This document shows, piece by piece, positions 17,001-26,588 of a stretch of 50,764 bases of DNA. The first letter of the stretch is position 1. Every line of letters starts with the position of its first letter. This DNA comes from Caryophanales bacterium (GTDB lineage Bacteria; Bacillota; Bacilli; Bacillales; DSM-4216). The stretch is taken from assembly GCA_014896555.1 (NCBI GenBank), contig JADBKC010000004.1, forward strand, positions 1 through 50,764, read 5' to 3'. The notes below the pieces were generated by a model, which saw only the letters and a list, made by a program, of their open reading frames with translations, did no database searches and was not told the DNA's origin. The position numbers were made by a program, and so were the translations under genes.

Positions 17001-17492
17001 ATGGCAAAAGAGAATTCGTTTGATATTGTATCAAAAGTGGATTTTTCTGAAGTAACAAACGCAATCAACATTGCACTAAAAGAAATCCAAAACCGATATG
17101 ATTTTAAAGGAAGCAAAAGCGATATTTCGCTTGAAAAAGATGAGCTGGTACTAGTCTCAGATGACGAGTTTAAACTCAATCAATTAAAAGATGTTCTTTT
17201 AAGCAAATTAATTAAACGAGGCGTGCCCATTAAAAATATCGATTATGGCAAAATAGAAGGGGCTTCCGGTGGTACGGTACGGCAGCGGGCAAAATTGATA
17301 CAAGGGATCGATAAAGAACACGCCAAAAAAATAAACACGATTATAAAAAATTCGGGTCTAAAAGTAAAATCACAAATTCAAGAAGACCAAATCCGTGTAA
17401 CAGGAAAAAATAAAGACGACTTGCAAAAAATCATGGCTGCCATCCGTGAAGCGGATCTTCCTATCGATGTCCAATTTGTCAACTTTCGATAA
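17001..17492 (+). CDS. yitK: YajQ-family nucleotide-binding protein
   Basis: 163 residues, the standard YajQ length. Family signatures: N-terminal [50 protein letters not shown], and C-terminal [12 protein letters not shown]. The fold consists of two ferredoxin-like domains that bind nucleotides; Xanthomonas homologues bind cyclic di-GMP. Its role in Bacillus is unclear. GGAGG precedes the ATG. Monocistronic, with its own terminator at 17536-17561. Confidence 0.95.
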   Translation: MAKENSFDIVSKVDFSEVTNAINIALKEIQNRYDFKGSKSDISLEKDELVLVSDDEFKLNQLKDVLLSKLIKRGVPIKNIDYGKIEGASGGTVRQRAKLIQGIDKEHAKKINTIIKNSGLKVKSQIQEDQIRVTGKNKDDLQKIMAAIREADLPIDVQFVNFR

Positions 17493-17535
17493 AGTTGAAC
17501 GAACATCCATAATACCTTTTTCGACGTATGCTGGT

Positions 17536-17561
17536 ATCCCAATCGCTTGATTGGGATTTTT
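17536..17561 (+). terminator. Terminator of yitK
   Basis: 9-bp perfect stem ATCCCAATC (17536-17544) with 17549-17557, loop GCTT, T-tract. Confidence 0.92.
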
Positions 17562-17901
17562 TTATTTACACCTTTTGAATAAAATCCTCTTCGATTCCGT
17601 TAGTTTTTTCACCAAACCCCTTCTGTTCCATCAAGTTTATCTCCAAATACCTGAAAGAAAAAATGAGTATTCCGCTTTATTTTTGCAAAAATTATATAAC
17701 AAACATTGTGATCGGCCTATTAGGGGGCCTTCTTCCAAACGGCTCCCTTACCTGTTTTTCACCGTTAAAAGGTTCAAACCAATGCTACCTTTACTCAAAA
17801 GTTCTAAAAACCGTTCGACAAAAGATGGTTTTGTCATTATTGATCCTTCTAGTAAAAGATTTTCTTCACAACAGACATTCAATCCCTTCTCAGTTGGTGA
17901 T
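17562..17901. other. Gene-free spacer before the YhgE-like pseudogene
   Basis: I find no supportable gene, promoter or RNA here. The plus frame upstream of 17902 is open but has no ribosome binding site and no recognisable domain. Possibly it is the remains of a regulator, since YhgE genes often sit beside a tetR gene, but nothing identifies one. Confidence 0.5.
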
Positions 17902-20034
17902 ATGTACATGTATGAAATTTTTCGAATTTACAGCACGGATATAAAAAATATTGTGAAAAACTGGGCTGCTTCTGTGATCATTTTGGCTCTTATTATTCTT
18001 CCTTCTTTTTATGCTTGGTTCAATATTAAGGCGTCTTGGGATCCGTATGGCCATACAAAAGGGATTGCGGTCGCGGTGACCAACAATGATAAAGGCACTA
18101 CATTGCAAGATCGCTATTTGAACGTTGGAAATGAAGTGATCCATTCACTGAAAAAAATCAAGCTTTAGGATGGAAATTTGTCCATGAAGAGGAAGCTTTA
18201 CATGGTGTAAAAACGGGCCATTATTATGCCAGTCTTACCATCCCACAAGATTTTTCCGAAAAACTCACTTCAATTTTAAAGGATGAACCCGAAAAACCAG
18301 TGATCGAGTATACAGTCAATGAAAAGATCAATGCGATTGCCCCAAAGATGACAACAACGGGGGCAACCACTATCGTAGAAAAAATAAATCAAGAATTTAT
18401 CAAAACCGCTAGCAAAACCCTTTTCACCGTTTTTAATCAATTAGGAATAGAGCTGGAAAAGGAGTTAGTAACCATTGAAAATGTAAAGAATATCCTTTTT
18501 CTCTTAGAAGCAAAGCTCCCGGAAATTCATCAAGCGGTGAATACTGCTTATGACGATGCCATAAAAGCACAATCGATTGTACGAAAAGCGCAAAAATGCC
18601 TTGCCGGTCGTTTCCAAGCTGACCAAAGATGGAATTCAGTTTTCTAACGGACTGTCTGTATTTCTCATGAAAACGAATTAACGCTTTAAAGAAATCAGAG
18701 CCAACAATGAAACAAGATTTGATCACACTAGAGCAAGCAGCTATAGCGATACATGACGTTTACGACACCCTTCAAAACCAACCCATTTCTCTTTCCAAAC
18801 TGCAGGCGAATACCGACCAATTACATCATCGTTTAGAAATGGGGATCAATTTAATCGACAGTTTGACAAATGTAATGGAAAACTTGAATCACCTTGCCCA
18901 TACACAGGCACTGAATCCAATAATCGATAGACTCCAACACGTCAAGAGCCAGTTTCAAACCGAAATTCGTCTAAGCAATGAAGCGTTGGATTCAGTCAAA
19001 AGAGGAGAAAATCCAGGATCTGATCTACTAGCACGTCTTGTTGATCTCTCTAAACAGTCCTCTGATACATTATCCAACCTCATCGCAAACTATGATACGG
19101 TCGTCGTTCCCGCTATTAGGAACGCCATATCTCGTGCAATCTTTGACAGTCAAAATGCTAGCCGATTATTAAAAGAAGCCAACGAAAGCTTGCCAGATGT
19201 CCATAAAATAGTAGCCGATGCTTCGAAAGGGATTCAACTGGGAATAGAAAATATCTCCTTTGTCCAAAAACATTTACCTGAGTCTGAACAAAAGATAAGG
19301 GAGATTGCAAATAAAATACGGTATTTTGAACAAAAACATAATATACATCAAATCATACAGCTGTTAAAAAATGACTCGGAAAAAGAAAGTGATTTTTTCA
19401 AAAAACCGGTGCTGCTGGAAAAACATAAACTCTTTCCAATTCCTAATTATGGATCTGGCATGTCGCCTTTTTATACAGTGTTATCTTATTGGGTAGGGGC
19501 CATGCTGTTAATTTCGTTATTATCCGTTGATATTCATAACAGCGAAAGCTACAAAAACTGGCAAGTGTATTTTGGCCGATTTCTTACTTTTTGGACCATT
19601 GCCCTTCTGCAGTCCATCGTTGTCTCATTCGGAGATGTATATATTCTCCACGTTTTTGTGAAAGAAAAAGCGATGTTCGTACTGTTCAGTGTATTCATCG
19701 CCTCGATTTTTATTTTGATTGTCTATACATTGGTGTCGATGTTTGGCAATGTCGGAAAGGCACTAGGGATCATATTGCTTGTTTTTCAAATTTCTGCATC
19801 TGGTGGAACGTTTCCCGTTCAAGTTGCCCCGCCTTTTTTTCAAAAAATCCATCCTTTTTTGCATTTACGTATGCTATTAGCTTATTGCGGGAATCCGTTG
19901 GCGGGATGCTTCCAGAAATCGTCAAAAAAAATATCCTCATTTTCATGATTTACGGTTTGATGATGCTCGTATTGGAAATAACATTAAAAGCCTCTCTAAA
20001 CCGATTAAGCAAATCCATTGCAAAAACCATCTAA
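17902..20034 (+). pseudogene. Broken YhgE/Pip-family membrane protein gene
   Basis: A second YhgE-like gene, paralogous to the intact one at 44847. Its N-terminus (membrane helix, FNIKASWDPYGHTKGIAVAVTNNDKG) is in one frame to 18168. The middle part (YASLTIPQDFSEKLTSILK ... IEYTVNEKINAIAPKM) continues in another frame, then a helical stalk (MKQDLITLEQAAIAIHD...) and membrane region. The final ~60 residues (YAISLLRESVGGMLPEIV) need a further shift near 19860. One lesion is in an A7 tract at 18151-18157, where eight A would restore the frame. At least three or four shifts make it a true pseudogene rather than one sequencing error. Confidence 0.9.
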
Positions 20035-20066
20035 TCCATTGAACAGCGTTCTGAAAAACGATTTAA

Positions 20067-20096
20067 AAAATGAAGACTAATAAAAATCTTCATTTT
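20067..20096. terminator. Hairpin after the YhgE-like pseudogene
   Basis: 10-bp perfect stem AAAATGAAGA (20067-20076) with 20087-20096, A/T-rich loop, ends in TTTT. Confidence 0.7.
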
Positions 20097-20253
20097 ATCA
20101 TGGCATTCACCCGATGTTACCAAAGGTTTTTGGCCAAATGTTCATTCACAGCGGGCGACTCGACTTTCAGAGAGAGCCCTTTATCATACCTATCTTTTCA
20201 AAGGCTTTTCGTACCTTTAGTTAATGTTTTCGTGTTTTGTCCTCTAAATTTTA

Positions 20254-20277
20254 GGGGGACTTGCTAGGCTGTCCCCC
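20254..20277 (-). terminator. Terminator of asnO
   Basis: 7-bp GC stem GGGGGAC (20254-20260) with GTCCCCC (20271-20277), lying directly after the asnO stop on the minus strand and followed there by TAAAATTT. Confidence 0.75.
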
Positions 20278-20289
20278 TTCGATTTTGTT

Positions 20290-22140
20290 TTATCGATCTA
20301 CAATTTGAATTTGATAATCTTGAAACCAAACATGAATTTGACCAAGATGAGCTAATAGCTGAGGTCCTGCCATTAATTGGCCGTACCACGGCACTTGAAA
20401 AGCCCTTCCTTCTGTTTCAACCAGTTCTTGTAATGTTTTTTTATCCAGCAGTTCATGCAAAATGCTCGACCGGTCCTCCAACAGCTGTGAAAGCCATTCT
20501 TTTACCATTTTTGTATAAACGGGATGATGAGTTTTAGGATAGGGGCTCTTTTTACGATAGAGCACTTCTTCAGGCAAAATGCCTTCCAGCGCTTTGCGAA
20601 GCAATCCTTTTTCTCTATTGCCGTACATTTTCATTTCCCACGGAATATTCCAAACATATTCCACCAAGCGATGATCGGCATATGGTACCCTTACTTCCAG
20701 ACTGGCTCCCATACTCATGCGGTCTTTTCTGTCCAAAAGCACCGGCATAAACCAAGTCAAATTCAAATAAAACAATTCCCTTCTTCTCGCATCGATTGAA
20801 TTTTCTCCTTCTAAAACGGGAACTTCCTTCGCCGCTTCCCGATATTGATGAAGCACAAATTCTCTTAGATTTAATTTTTTTCTCCAATCATCATTTAACA
20901 ATTGTTCTCTTTCATTCGTTGCTCTCATCCACGGAAAGCCCTCGCGATTAAAATCATCTGCTCGATGAAACCAAGGATAGCCTCCGAAAATTTCATCCGC
21001 GCATTCTCCTGATAACCCAACAACAAAACTTTTTTTAATTTCTTGCGAAAACCATAACAAGGAAGAATCAACATCCGCCATTCCTGGAAGATCTCTAGCA
21101 TGAACAGCCGCCGGCAAATAATGTTTCAACGTTTCCTGCGATATGACGCAATTATGATGAATCGTCCCTAAATCGTCGGAAACCATTTTAATCCATGGAC
21201 CGTCCGCATTAGGCTGAAAATCATTGGCCTGAAAAAATCGGTCATTCTCTTCATAATCGATGGAATACGTGTGAAGAGTGCCTTTCCGTTGTTCCTTAAA
21301 CGAGCGTGAAGCAATGGCCGTGATGGCGCTGGAATCGACTCCTCCTGATAAAAACGTACAAAGCGGTACGTCCGATACAAGCTGGCGGATGACCGCATCT
21401 TGAACAAGAAAGCGCACTTTTTCAATCGTTTCTTCCAATGAATCTTGGTGAATCTCACTTTTCACGTTCCAATATCGCCAAATGTTCAGACCCTCTTTTG
21501 AAAAAGATAAAGCGTGCCCCGGCTTTAATTCTTTTATGTTTCGGAAGACACCTGACCCTGGAATTCGTGCAGGACCAAGACCCATCACTTCCGCCAGGCC
21601 TTCTCTGTCAATTTCCGCTTTCGTATCCGAATGGGCCAAAATCGCTTTCAACTCGGAACCAAAGACGAAGCTTGATCCGATTAAAGTATAAAAGAGAGGC
21701 TTAACACCGACACGATCCCTCGCAAGAAACAGCTTCTCCTTCTCATGATCCCATATGGCAAAGGCAAAAATCCCATTTAAGTATTCTAAACAATCTTCTT
21801 TCCATTCCATGAAAGAAGTAAGTAATACCTCTGTGTCAGAGTGGCCTTGAAATGCATATCCTTTGGATAAAAGAACTTTTCTGATATCTTCCGTATTATA
21901 CAATTCGCCATTGTAGATGATCGTGTACGTTCTTTCGTTGTGTGTTTTCGTCATGGGCTGTCTGCCGCCATCAGGATCCACCACAATCAACCGTTTATGG
22001 CCAAACAATACATGATCCTGCTGAAAATAACTCGTTTGATCTGGTCCACGATTTTGCAATGTTTCCGTCATATTCATGATTTGTTCCGTAAAAGGCCTTA
22101 AATTTTTTTTGAAATCTGCCCATCCTGTAATCCCGCACAT
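20290..22140 (-). CDS. asnO: Asparagine synthase (glutamine-hydrolysing)
   Basis: 616 residues from ATG 22140 (AAAGGAGG upstream); the frame extends to 22230, but MCGITGWAD must start the mature enzyme because Cys2 is the Ntn amidotransferase nucleophile. The glutaminase domain has LQNRGPDQTSYF and IIYNGELYN. The synthetase domain has the PP-loop LSGGVDSSAITAI and GLSGECADEIFGGYPWF. It converts Asp, Gln and ATP to Asn. Length and the divergent neighbour yisN match B. subtilis asnO (yisO), which is needed for sporulation in that species. Confidence 0.95.
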   Translation of the reverse strand: MCGITGWADFKKNLRPFTEQIMNMTETLQNRGPDQTSYFQQDHVLFGHKRLIVVDPDGGRQPMTKTHNERTYTIIYNGELYNTEDIRKVLLSKGYAFQGHSDTEVLLTSFMEWKEDCLEYLNGIFAFAIWDHEKEKLFLARDRVGVKPLFYTLIGSSFVFGSELKAILAHSDTKAEIDREGLAEVMGLGPARIPGSGVFRNIKELKPGHALSFSKEGLNIWRYWNVKSEIHQDSLEETIEKVRFLVQDAVIRQLVSDVPLCTFLSGGVDSSAITAIASRSFKEQRKGTLHTYSIDYEENDRFFQANDFQPNADGPWIKMVSDDLGTIHHNCVISQETLKHYLPAAVHARDLPGMADVDSSLLWFSQEIKKSFVVGLSGECADEIFGGYPWFHRADDFNREGFPWMRATNEREQLLNDDWRKKLNLREFVLHQYREAAKEVPVLEGENSIDARRRELFYLNLTWFMPVLLDRKDRMSMGASLEVRVPYADHRLVEYVWNIPWEMKMYGNREKGLLRKALEGILPEEVLYRKKSPYPKTHHPVYTKMVKEWLSQLLEDRSSILHELLDKKTLQELVETEGRAFQVPWYGQLMAGPQLLAHLGQIHVWFQDYQIQIVDR

Positions 22141-22295
22141 CGCATGTTGCCTCCTTTGAAAAAATAGAATGGATATTTGCCTAATCATTCTATTCAAAGA
22201 AAACATTATATGTTCATTGTCCTTTTCCATGAATGAAAAGATAGGAAATTGTCAAAAAATGAAAATATCCGTTTTATACGACAGGAGGATCATCA

Positions 22296-22856
22296 ATGGG
22301 CAAGTGGGACAGGAATCAGTTGTTGGAACAACAAATCCGGTCTTATCAGCAAGGAGTGGTGGAATATATCCGCCAAGAATGGGTCTTTTTTGATGACGAA
22401 AGTGATGAAGCTATTAATTTAGATTTGTTTGAACAAAAAGAAGTACAGCTTTACCGACAACAGCAATGGATCCACGGAATTCTTACCAGTGATGGAGCCG
22501 TTCAAACCGAATCGAAGCGTATCATGCTGCATGATTCAGATCGATTGAGAATAAAAAAAAGTTTAGTCTATTCGTTGGAAATGCTGTTGGATGAATTAAA
22601 TGACGATGCCTTTTTGCACTTCCTTTCTGGATTGAACAGCCTGCAGTTTTCTATTTTTGACTGTATTTATTGCTATAACCACTTATCTTTTTTAAATCGA
22701 AATGATATTCGTCAAGGAACGAATTTTCTCATTTTCGATAATGGTGATCAAATATGTTCCGTACATCATCATTTCAGCTATATGGAAAAAAGAAGTGACC
22801 GGTTTGAACTGACAATCAATACTGGGAAAAGGATTATTTTAGAAAAACTGGAATAA
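22296..22856 (+). CDS. yisN: YisN, DUF2777 protein
   Basis: 186 residues, acidic, no membrane segment. Starts MGKWDRNQLLEQQIRSYQQG with GGAGG upstream and contains FHRN-like hydrophobic blocks such as LHFLSGLNSLQFSIFDCIYCYNHLSFL. Divergent from asnO as in B. subtilis. Function unknown. The terminator at 22855-22893 overlaps its stop codon. Confidence 0.85.
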   Translation: MGKWDRNQLLEQQIRSYQQGVVEYIRQEWVFFDDESDEAINLDLFEQKEVQLYRQQQWIHGILTSDGAVQTESKRIMLHDSDRLRIKKSLVYSLEMLLDELNDDAFLHFLSGLNSLQFSIFDCIYCYNHLSFLNRNDIRQGTNFLIFDNGDQICSVHHHFSYMEKRSDRFELTINTGKRIILEKLE

Positions 22857-22893
22857 AAAAATCCCGAATCGTTGACGAAATCGGGATTTTTTT
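22855..22893. terminator. Terminator of yisN
   Basis: Stem AAAAAAATCCCGA (22855-22867) with 22881-22893, 13-nt loop, long T-tract. Symmetric A/T tails make it bidirectional. Confidence 0.9.
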
Positions 22894-23184
22894 ATCAGAC
22901 TTCTTTATTGCGTTTACATACAGACGATATGGAAAGAGATGGTCAAACCAATTAAACACTTGTCCAACTGTTCCATCCTTCCAACAATAGACGTTGATTG
23001 CTCCTATTTGACCTCCTCTCCCCTCTTACGCCTCGCTTAGAAGTGGGGGGGGAGGAGGTCAGGATGAAAAAATTCTGTATATTCAAGACTGGACAATCTT
23101 CAAAATTAGTGTTTTTTATGAAATAAAAGCAACTATTCTCATTCAATAGGCTTTCAGACATTACATGAAAAGTTCCGTCTTTTG
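22894..23184 (-). pseudogene. Gene remnant interrupted by a large palindrome
   Basis: No intact gene between yisN and yisL. On the minus strand a frame from ATG 23161 (FIKNTNFEDCPVLNIQNF) reaches the palindrome at 23010-23060. On its other side a protein-like frame reads QIGAINVYCWKDGTVGQVF then NWFDHLFPYRLYVNAIKKS. These may be two halves of one gene that followed yisL and was broken by the palindrome. I do not recognise the protein and no ribosome binding site precedes 23161. Confidence 0.3.
23010..23060. repeat. GC-rich palindrome resembling an IS200/IS605 end
   Basis: GACCTCCTCtCCCC (23010-23023) pairs with the G-run and GGAGGAGGTC ending at 23060. The apical part reads CTTACGCCTCGCTTAGAAG. 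Hairpins of this kind, with a GCGTTAGAAGTGGG-like apex, are typical of right ends of IS200/IS605 (tnpB) elements in Bacillaceae. No tnpA or tnpB remains, so this would be a solo end or palindrome-associated element. Confidence 0.5.
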
Positions 23185-23568
23185 TTATGCAAAGAAATGG
23201 AAGCCTAGCGGAAGCTTAAATCCAATATAAAATACGGCAATCAAGGCCAGAATAAGAACGATCCAAAAAATGGATGAACTCTTTCCTTTCTTCAAACGAA
23301 CCAATGTCATTTCCATCATTCCAATCACAATCAATCCTGCCAATAGTTTCATTCCGTATAGCATTTCATTGATGGCATGATTCTTCATAAACAGGAACAA
23401 ACCCGTCAGAAATACAAACACATAAAATAACCGCAAGATCATATGCGTTATATTCAAACTTTTTTTGTTTTGGCCTCTGGCCAGTCCAAGGGCAGCTAGA
23501 TACAAAATAATGGCGATTACCCATGTTGTAATATGCAAATGGGTATTATAAAAAAGAGCACTTTCCAT
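23185..23568 (-). CDS. yisL: YisL, DUF1516 membrane protein
   Basis: 127 residues with four predicted membrane helices (THLHITTWVIAIILYLAALG; ILRLFYVFVFLTGLFLF; LLAGLIVIGMMEM; FWIVLILALIAVFYIGF). The N-terminal H-T-H-L-H-I pattern is family-typical. AAGGAGG precedes the ATG. Function unknown. Position between yisK and yisN matches B. subtilis. Confidence 0.92.
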   Translation of the reverse strand: MESALFYNTHLHITTWVIAIILYLAALGLARGQNKKSLNITHMILRLFYVFVFLTGLFLFMKNHAINEMLYGMKLLAGLIVIGMMEMTLVRLKKGKSSSIFWIVLILALIAVFYIGFKLPLGFHFFA

Positions 23569-23771
23569 TAAGATGGTTCCTCCTTATTTTTCTTTATCTC
23601 AAAAAAAGTTAACCATTTTCAAAACATTCTTTCAATTAACACGGTTTTTAGCAATCATAAAACTCCTATCAACCAAAGACCATACGTCGGGACCACTAAG
23701 AACCAAAGCTGACTTCTCCACCACCGTCTCCGTAATCGGTTAAATTGTCGTCGCGTGCTATGAAGTGCCTA

Positions 23772-24674
23772 TTACTGAACTTGATTTCGCAGTGTTCCGA
23801 TCCCTTCAACGGTAATTTCAACAACGTCTCCAGCTTTTAATAATTTCGGAGGGTGAAAACCGAGACCTACACCAGCGGGAGTTCCCGTTGCGATCACATC
23901 ACCAGGCTCCAATGTCATCCCTTTAGAAAGGGTCTCTATTATTTCTTCAATCGAAAAAATAAAATGTCGGGTATTAGATTTTTGCCGCACTTCCCCATTT
24001 ACTTTTGTTTCAATGTCTAAATGGCCTGGATCCGGCACTTCGTCTTTCGTGACAATCCAAGGTCCCATTGGACAAGAACAGTCAAGGCTTTTTCCTAGAA
24101 AATATTGTATGTGGCGCTTTTGCAAATCCCTTGCCGTCACATCATTAATGATGGTATACCCGAAGACATAATCTAAAGCTTCTTCTTTTTGAATACCTTT
24201 TCCTTTTTTCCCAATAATAACAGCTAATTCCCCTTCATAATCAAGGGCTTCCGTTACATCCGTATAAGCAGGGATTGGATGCAAATGGCCAGTGACGGTT
24301 GTCGGCGCTTTCGAAAATACGATCAGATGTTCAGGAACCCCATCTTTTCCACCCAATTCCACTGCATGATCTCGGTAATTTTTCCCGATGCAAATCACAT
24401 TTTTTAATGGCCGCGGAATGGGTGCCAATAGTTCTGCTTCTTCCCATTTGAACGCCCATGGACGTTTGTGTTGACTCTGTCCCCAATTTATTAAAGTATG
24501 TACTTTTTGCAAGAAGAGATTTCCCAATCCTAACGCTTCTACGAGATGATCGGGTAGGTCTGAATAGCCGTTTTTCTGCTCGTCCATTTTTTTTACATCT
24601 AAAATCAATTGTTGTCGTTCATCGTAAACGCCATAGCAATCTTGTTTTCCTTTACGGAAACTGACAAATTTCAT
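23772..24674 (-). CDS. yisK: YisK, fumarylacetoacetate hydrolase family
   Basis: 300 residues from ATG 24674 (GGGGGTG six bases upstream); the frame extends to 24689. B. subtilis YisK has 301. FAH-fold motifs: VICIGKNYRDHAVELGG, IVFSKAPTTVTG, the metal-binding DYEGELAVIIGKKGKGI, INDVTARDLQK, and GDVIATGTPAGVG. The family cleaves or decarboxylates acyl-pyruvates; YisK has been linked to oxaloacetate decarboxylation and to Mbl-dependent cell shape. Cytosolic. It lies 28 bp after the DUF418 gene in the same orientation, so probably co-transcribed. Confidence 0.94.
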   Translation of the reverse strand: MKFVSFRKGKQDCYGVYDERQQLILDVKKMDEQKNGYSDLPDHLVEALGLGNLFLQKVHTLINWGQSQHKRPWAFKWEEAELLAPIPRPLKNVICIGKNYRDHAVELGGKDGVPEHLIVFSKAPTTVTGHLHPIPAYTDVTEALDYEGELAVIIGKKGKGIQKEEALDYVFGYTIINDVTARDLQKRHIQYFLGKSLDCSCPMGPWIVTKDEVPDPGHLDIETKVNGEVRQKSNTRHFIFSIEEIIETLSKGMTLEPGDVIATGTPAGVGLGFHPPKLLKAGDVVEITVEGIGTLRNQVQ

Positions 24675-24702
24675 GTACTTCACCCCCATCTATTTTCCAT
24701 CA

Positions 24703-25869
24703 TCATGCTGTTTTTCTGCCATAGACCAACATTTTCCATATTTTTTCCAGCGGCCCTTGTTGAAATTTGGAAAGCCACATTTCCGATAAAATCAATTGGA
24801 TGAGAAAAAGAGTAAATGCCAGCCACGAGCCAGTGGTTAAATCCATTTTACCATATAAAGCTAATCCGTAATGATAAAAAAGCAATGACCCTAACACGGA
24901 TTGAAATAAATAATTCGTTAACGACATTCTTCCCGCTTGTGCGATCCATTTGCACGATTTCTGTCCATATGGATAGCGGACGATAATCATGACAGCTAAT
25001 GCATAAGCAACAGCAAGCAAAGGGCCGCCAAGCGAATCTTGCACATATTGATAAGCTATGTTCTGGCCAAAAAAGAAAGGAAATAATTTCAAGACGATTC
25101 CTACTGCCATGAACATAAGAAATAAAATAAGATTAAGCTTTTTTTGTTTTTCAATCGATTCAACAAAATGAAGCTTTCCGGCCCCTGCCCCAATCAAAAA
25201 TAAAGGAAAAAACGATAGAAACACCGAAAAAAAATGGGTCGAACCATTAACAGAGTACCAATCGATAAGACGCTGCTTTGTAATGCTCCAAAAAGAGCCA
25301 GAGCTATATGCCTGAATAGAATGTTGAATGCCGTTCATATCTGACCAAAAAGCGGTGCTTTCAGGATCTATTTTGGACGCCATGATCAAAAGAAAGCTTA
25401 TGAATAAATGCAGAATAAGATATATAGTGCTGCCTAAAATGAGCAGAGCACGACCTCTCCATTTCATAAACAAAAGCAAAAGAAAGCCGCATACTCCATA
25501 ATTGAATAAAATATCTCCAGACCAAATAAATACGATGTGAAGAATTCCAATAGCCATCAGCACCAATAGCCGTTTGGACTGCAGCAAGTAAAAGCTCTGT
25601 TTCATTCTTTCTTGCTGCAAAGACATGCTGTATCCGAATAGCATGGCAAACAACGGATAAAAACTTGCTTGGACAAAAATATCTATCCACGCATAATGGG
25701 CATAATCCCCCGGACTATTCCACCAATGGTAAGGATCGTAATAAAGATAAGGGGAATGAAAAGAGATCATGTTGACTAAGAAAATGCCAAGCAGCGAAAT
25801 CCCTCTCAAGACATCCAGTGACAAAATCCGCTTATTCGGATGAAGAGGTGCTCTATATTCCTCTCCCAT
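24703..25869 (-). CDS. DUF418-family membrane protein
   Basis: 388 residues with about ten hydrophobic helices. The N-terminus KRILSLDVLRGISLLGIFLVN is the acyltransferase-3/DUF1624-like start shared with YeiB proteins, and the C-terminal DUF418 block includes WIAQAGRMSLTNYLFQSVLG. GGAGG precedes the ATG at 25869. B. subtilis has several such proteins (YxaH, YrkO type) of unknown function; I cannot assign orthology. Upstream of yisK on the same strand. Confidence 0.9.
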   Translation of the reverse strand: MGEEYRAPLHPNKRILSLDVLRGISLLGIFLVNMISFHSPYLYYDPYHWWNSPGDYAHYAWIDIFVQASFYPLFAMLFGYSMSLQQERMKQSFYLLQSKRLLVLMAIGILHIVFIWSGDILFNYGVCGFLLLLFMKWRGRALLILGSTIYLILHLFISFLLIMASKIDPESTAFWSDMNGIQHSIQAYSSGSFWSITKQRLIDWYSVNGSTHFFSVFLSFFPLFLIGAGAGKLHFVESIEKQKKLNLILFLMFMAVGIVLKLFPFFFGQNIAYQYVQDSLGGPLLAVAYALAVMIIVRYPYGQKSCKWIAQAGRMSLTNYLFQSVLGSLLFYHYGLALYGKMDLTTGSWLAFTLFLIQLILSEMWLSKFQQGPLEKIWKMLVYGRKTA

Positions 25870-25947
25870 TACTATACCTCCAAACCATCATTTTTCGAAC
25901 TGCAGGCAATCATTCGACTCTTATTTCTATCTATAGGCTTATGTATC

Positions 25948-25974
25948 ACATCTTCCCGACCCCCACATATAATA
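25948..25974 (+). promoter_or_regulatory. Sigma-K-type promoter of the gerP operon
   Basis: ACA at 25948-25950 is followed by 15 bases and CATATAATA (25966-25974), matching the sigma-K consensus AC...CATAnnnTA. gerP operons are known to be sigma-K-dependent in the mother cell. The start of transcription would lie about 130 nt before gerPA, and the leader contains a perfect 7-bp hairpin (CTGAATC-CTA-GATTCAG, 26002-26018). Confidence 0.7.
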
Positions 25975-26112
25975 AAGCAGAACGCACGTCTTAGCCAGAT
26001 GCTGAATCCTAGATTCAGACAATAACAGCCACTAAATTCGAATAGTCTATTGATAATCAATCAGTAAACTTATGATCAGAATCAAGACTCTCAAAAAAGG
26101 ATGTGAACGGCG

Positions 26113-26334
26113 ATGCCAGCTTATGTCGGTGCCGTTCAAATTATAAATCTCGGTTCGAGCGGCGTTTTTCATATTGGGGATGTTGTACAAATTCGCCCTA
26201 TTTCCAACACGAAAACATTTGCAGGCGCTGGATCATTCAATACCGGCGATGGCCTAGCCATTTATAACCAATATTCAGCCACTAACACATTGGACAATGA
26301 CGGAATCGACCAAGGCATAAACTTTAACATTTAA
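26113..26334 (+). CDS. gerPA: Spore germination protein GerPA
   Basis: 73 residues, first gene of the operon. Family pattern MPAYVGAVQIINLGSSGVFHIGD, SNTKTFAGAGSFNTGDG and a polar C-terminus. GerP proteins are spore-coat or interspace proteins that let germinants through the coat to the inner-membrane receptors. AAAAGGATG precedes the ATG at about 10 bases. It is homologous to the last gene, gerPF. The operon order A-F matches B. subtilis and B. cereus. Confidence 0.95.
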   Translation: MPAYVGAVQIINLGSSGVFHIGDVVQIRPISNTKTFAGAGSFNTGDGLAIYNQYSATNTLDNDGIDQGINFNI

Positions 26335-26345
26335 AGAGGGATTAT

Positions 26346-26573
26346 ATGAATATTTACGTTCAACAAACGATTCAAATTCGTATGATCAAAATCGAAAGCA
26401 TGACCAATTCTTCCGTACTCCAAATCGGTACGCTTGGCTCCAGTCGGTCTATGGCCAATTTATATAACACCGGCGGCTTCACAGAGCACGCCCCCGAATT
26501 ATCACACAATATTCTCAATGCACCATATTCAAAAAGGCCTTTACTTGTCCCGCTGCAGCCGCCAAACGTGTAA
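26346..26573 (+). CDS. gerPB: Spore germination protein GerPB
   Basis: 75 residues. MNIYVQQTIQIRMIKIESMTNSSVLQIG and RSMANLYNTGGFTEHAPEL fit GerPB. Eleven bases after gerPA, with AAGAGGG before the ATG. Coat-associated permeability factor made late in the mother cell. Confidence 0.93.
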   Translation: MNIYVQQTIQIRMIKIESMTNSSVLQIGTLGSSRSMANLYNTGGFTEHAPELSHNILNAPYSKRPLLVPLQPPNV

Positions 26574-26588
26574 CTTTGAGGTGATGAA

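Noticed and set aside
22952-23161. 69-codon ORF running through the 23.0-kb palindrome as one gene
   Set aside because: Its middle is encoded by the palindrome itself and it lacks a ribosome binding site; treated as a remnant instead.
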